Positions 39,456-40,053 of a stretch of DNA of 40,053 bases are shown here, in pieces (position 1 is the first letter of the stretch; every line of letters starts with the position of its first letter). The notes beneath the pieces were generated by a model. That model worked only from the letters and a program-made list of their open reading frames with translations, did not search any database and was not told the DNA's origin. A program made the position numbers and the translations under genes. Source of the stretch: Sphingomonadaceae bacterium (GTDB taxonomy: Bacteria; Pseudomonadota; Alphaproteobacteria; Sphingomonadales; Sphingomonadaceae); contig CANGQZ010000004.1 in NCBI GenBank assembly GCA_947455865.1, positions 1 through 40,053 on the forward strand. Reading direction: 5' to 3'.

Positions 39456-40053
39456 ATGGGCAAGGAAACCGGCTTCCTCGAAATCGACCGCAGCGACCGC
39501 ACGTATGCGGACCCGGCGGAGCGGCTGAAGCACTACAAGGAGTTCGTGATCCCGCACGATCCGGCCACGCTGCAGGGCCAAGCTTCGCGCTGCATGAACT
39601 GCGGGATTCCCTATTGTCACAACGGCTGCCCGGTGAACAACCAGATCCCTGACTGGAACCACCTCGTCTATGAGGGGGACTGGCAGACCGCGCTCGACAA
39701 CCTCCATTCGACCAACAATTTCCCCGAATTCACCGGCCGCATCTGCCCCGCCCCGTGCGAGGCAAGCTGCACGCTCAACATCGTCGACCAGCAGGTGACG
39801 ATCAAATCGATCGAATGCGCGATCGTCGACAAGGGGTGGCAGGAAGGCTGGATCACCCCGCAAGTGCCGGCCGAGCGCACCGGCAAGACCGTGGCGGTGG
39901 TCGGCTCCGGCCCCGCTGGGCTCGCCTGCGCGCAGCAGCTGGCGCGGGCCGGCCACTCGGTTACGGTGTTCGAAAAGAGCGACCGGATCGGCGGGCTGCT
40001 GCGCTACGGCATCCCTGATTTCAAGATGGAAAAGCACCTGATCAACCGGCGCG
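39456..40053 (+). CDS. gltD: Glutamate synthase small subunit GltD, partial (C-terminus beyond window)
   Basis: The first 199 residues of the NADPH-binding small subunit, which passes electrons from NADPH through FAD and 4Fe-4S clusters to GltB. Cysteines for the clusters are in [20 protein letters not shown] and [12 protein letters not shown], and the FAD-binding Rossmann loop is [15 protein letters not shown] followed by [22 protein letters not shown]. The start ATG at 39456 has GGGGAG ten bases upstream and lies 15 bases after the gltB stop, so the two subunits are made from one transcript. About 280 residues are missing at the window edge. Confidence 0.96.
   Translation, partial: MGKETGFLEIDRSDRTYADPAERLKHYKEFVIPHDPATLQGQASRCMNCGIPYCHNGCPVNNQIPDWNHLVYEGDWQTALDNLHSTNNFPEFTGRICPAPCEASCTLNIVDQQVTIKSIECAIVDKGWQEGWITPQVPAERTGKTVAVVGSGPAGLACAQQLARAGHSVTVFEKSDRIGGLLRYGIPDFKMEKHLINRR

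Overview
The window is ordinary-looking, GC-rich chromosomal DNA from an alphaproteobacterium, most likely a member of the Sphingomonadales (Novosphingobium/Erythrobacter/Sphingomonas-like). The evidence is the gene content: a SahR-type met operon with methionine synthase split into two genes, an SPFH protein followed by a ribbon-helix-helix protein, intracellular PHA depolymerase, exosortase A-associated sugar genes, a RibA with an unusual N-terminal extension, and two intergenic repeats of kinds I associate with sphingomonads. The assignment is from recognition, not a database search. No tRNA, rRNA, CRISPR, prophage or insertion sequence was seen.

Layout. 1-4043 (minus): an M1 aminopeptidase cut by the window edge and a HerA/YjgR-like ATPase. 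4173-8224 (plus): four overlapping genes, a PabB-PabC fusion, a class I aminotransferase, a one-domain RluA-type pseudouridine synthase and the ribosome-rescue hydrolase ArfB. 8221-8920: two small lipoprotein genes on the minus strand with a double-hairpin intergenic repeat between them. 9044-15234: the methionine operon sahR-metF-metH1-GNAT-metH2, with a perfect 32-bp palindrome at the sahR start. 15292-18313: recQ, then an SPFH gene and a small RHH gene behind a promoter-overlapping inverted repeat. 18399-19342: a secreted beta-helix protein gene interrupted by a one-base frameshift.

19396-24647 (minus): ribA and xth (overlapping), a probable small RNA with a clear intrinsic terminator, lolA, rpmG, ppk2, a GlsB/YeaQ-type membrane protein and uppP. 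24735-28774 (minus): an M13 metallopeptidase and an MsbA-like ABC exporter. 28942-30189: phaZ. 30214-31935 (minus): a headless MaoC-type hydratase remnant joined directly to the 3' end of an exosortase A-associated O-glycosylation ligase gene that has lost its own C-terminus, preceded by a 45-codon membrane micro-gene. 32001-34591 (plus): an exosortase A-associated glycosyltransferase and an unrecognised membrane-anchored protein. 34800-end: gltB and the start of gltD.

How the parts work together: the clearest functional unit is the SahR operon, where MetF makes methyl-tetrahydrofolate, MetH1 plus MetH2 use it to methylate homocysteine, and the SAM/SAH-binding regulator SahR probably closes the loop on its own promoter. 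GltB and GltD form glutamate synthase. The most informative anomalies are the ligase/MaoC deletion junction near 30580, the candidate small RNA between xth and lolA, the split metH with an embedded acetyltransferase, the RHH/SPFH operator and the beta-helix frameshift. I do not see a wholly new defence or mobile system.
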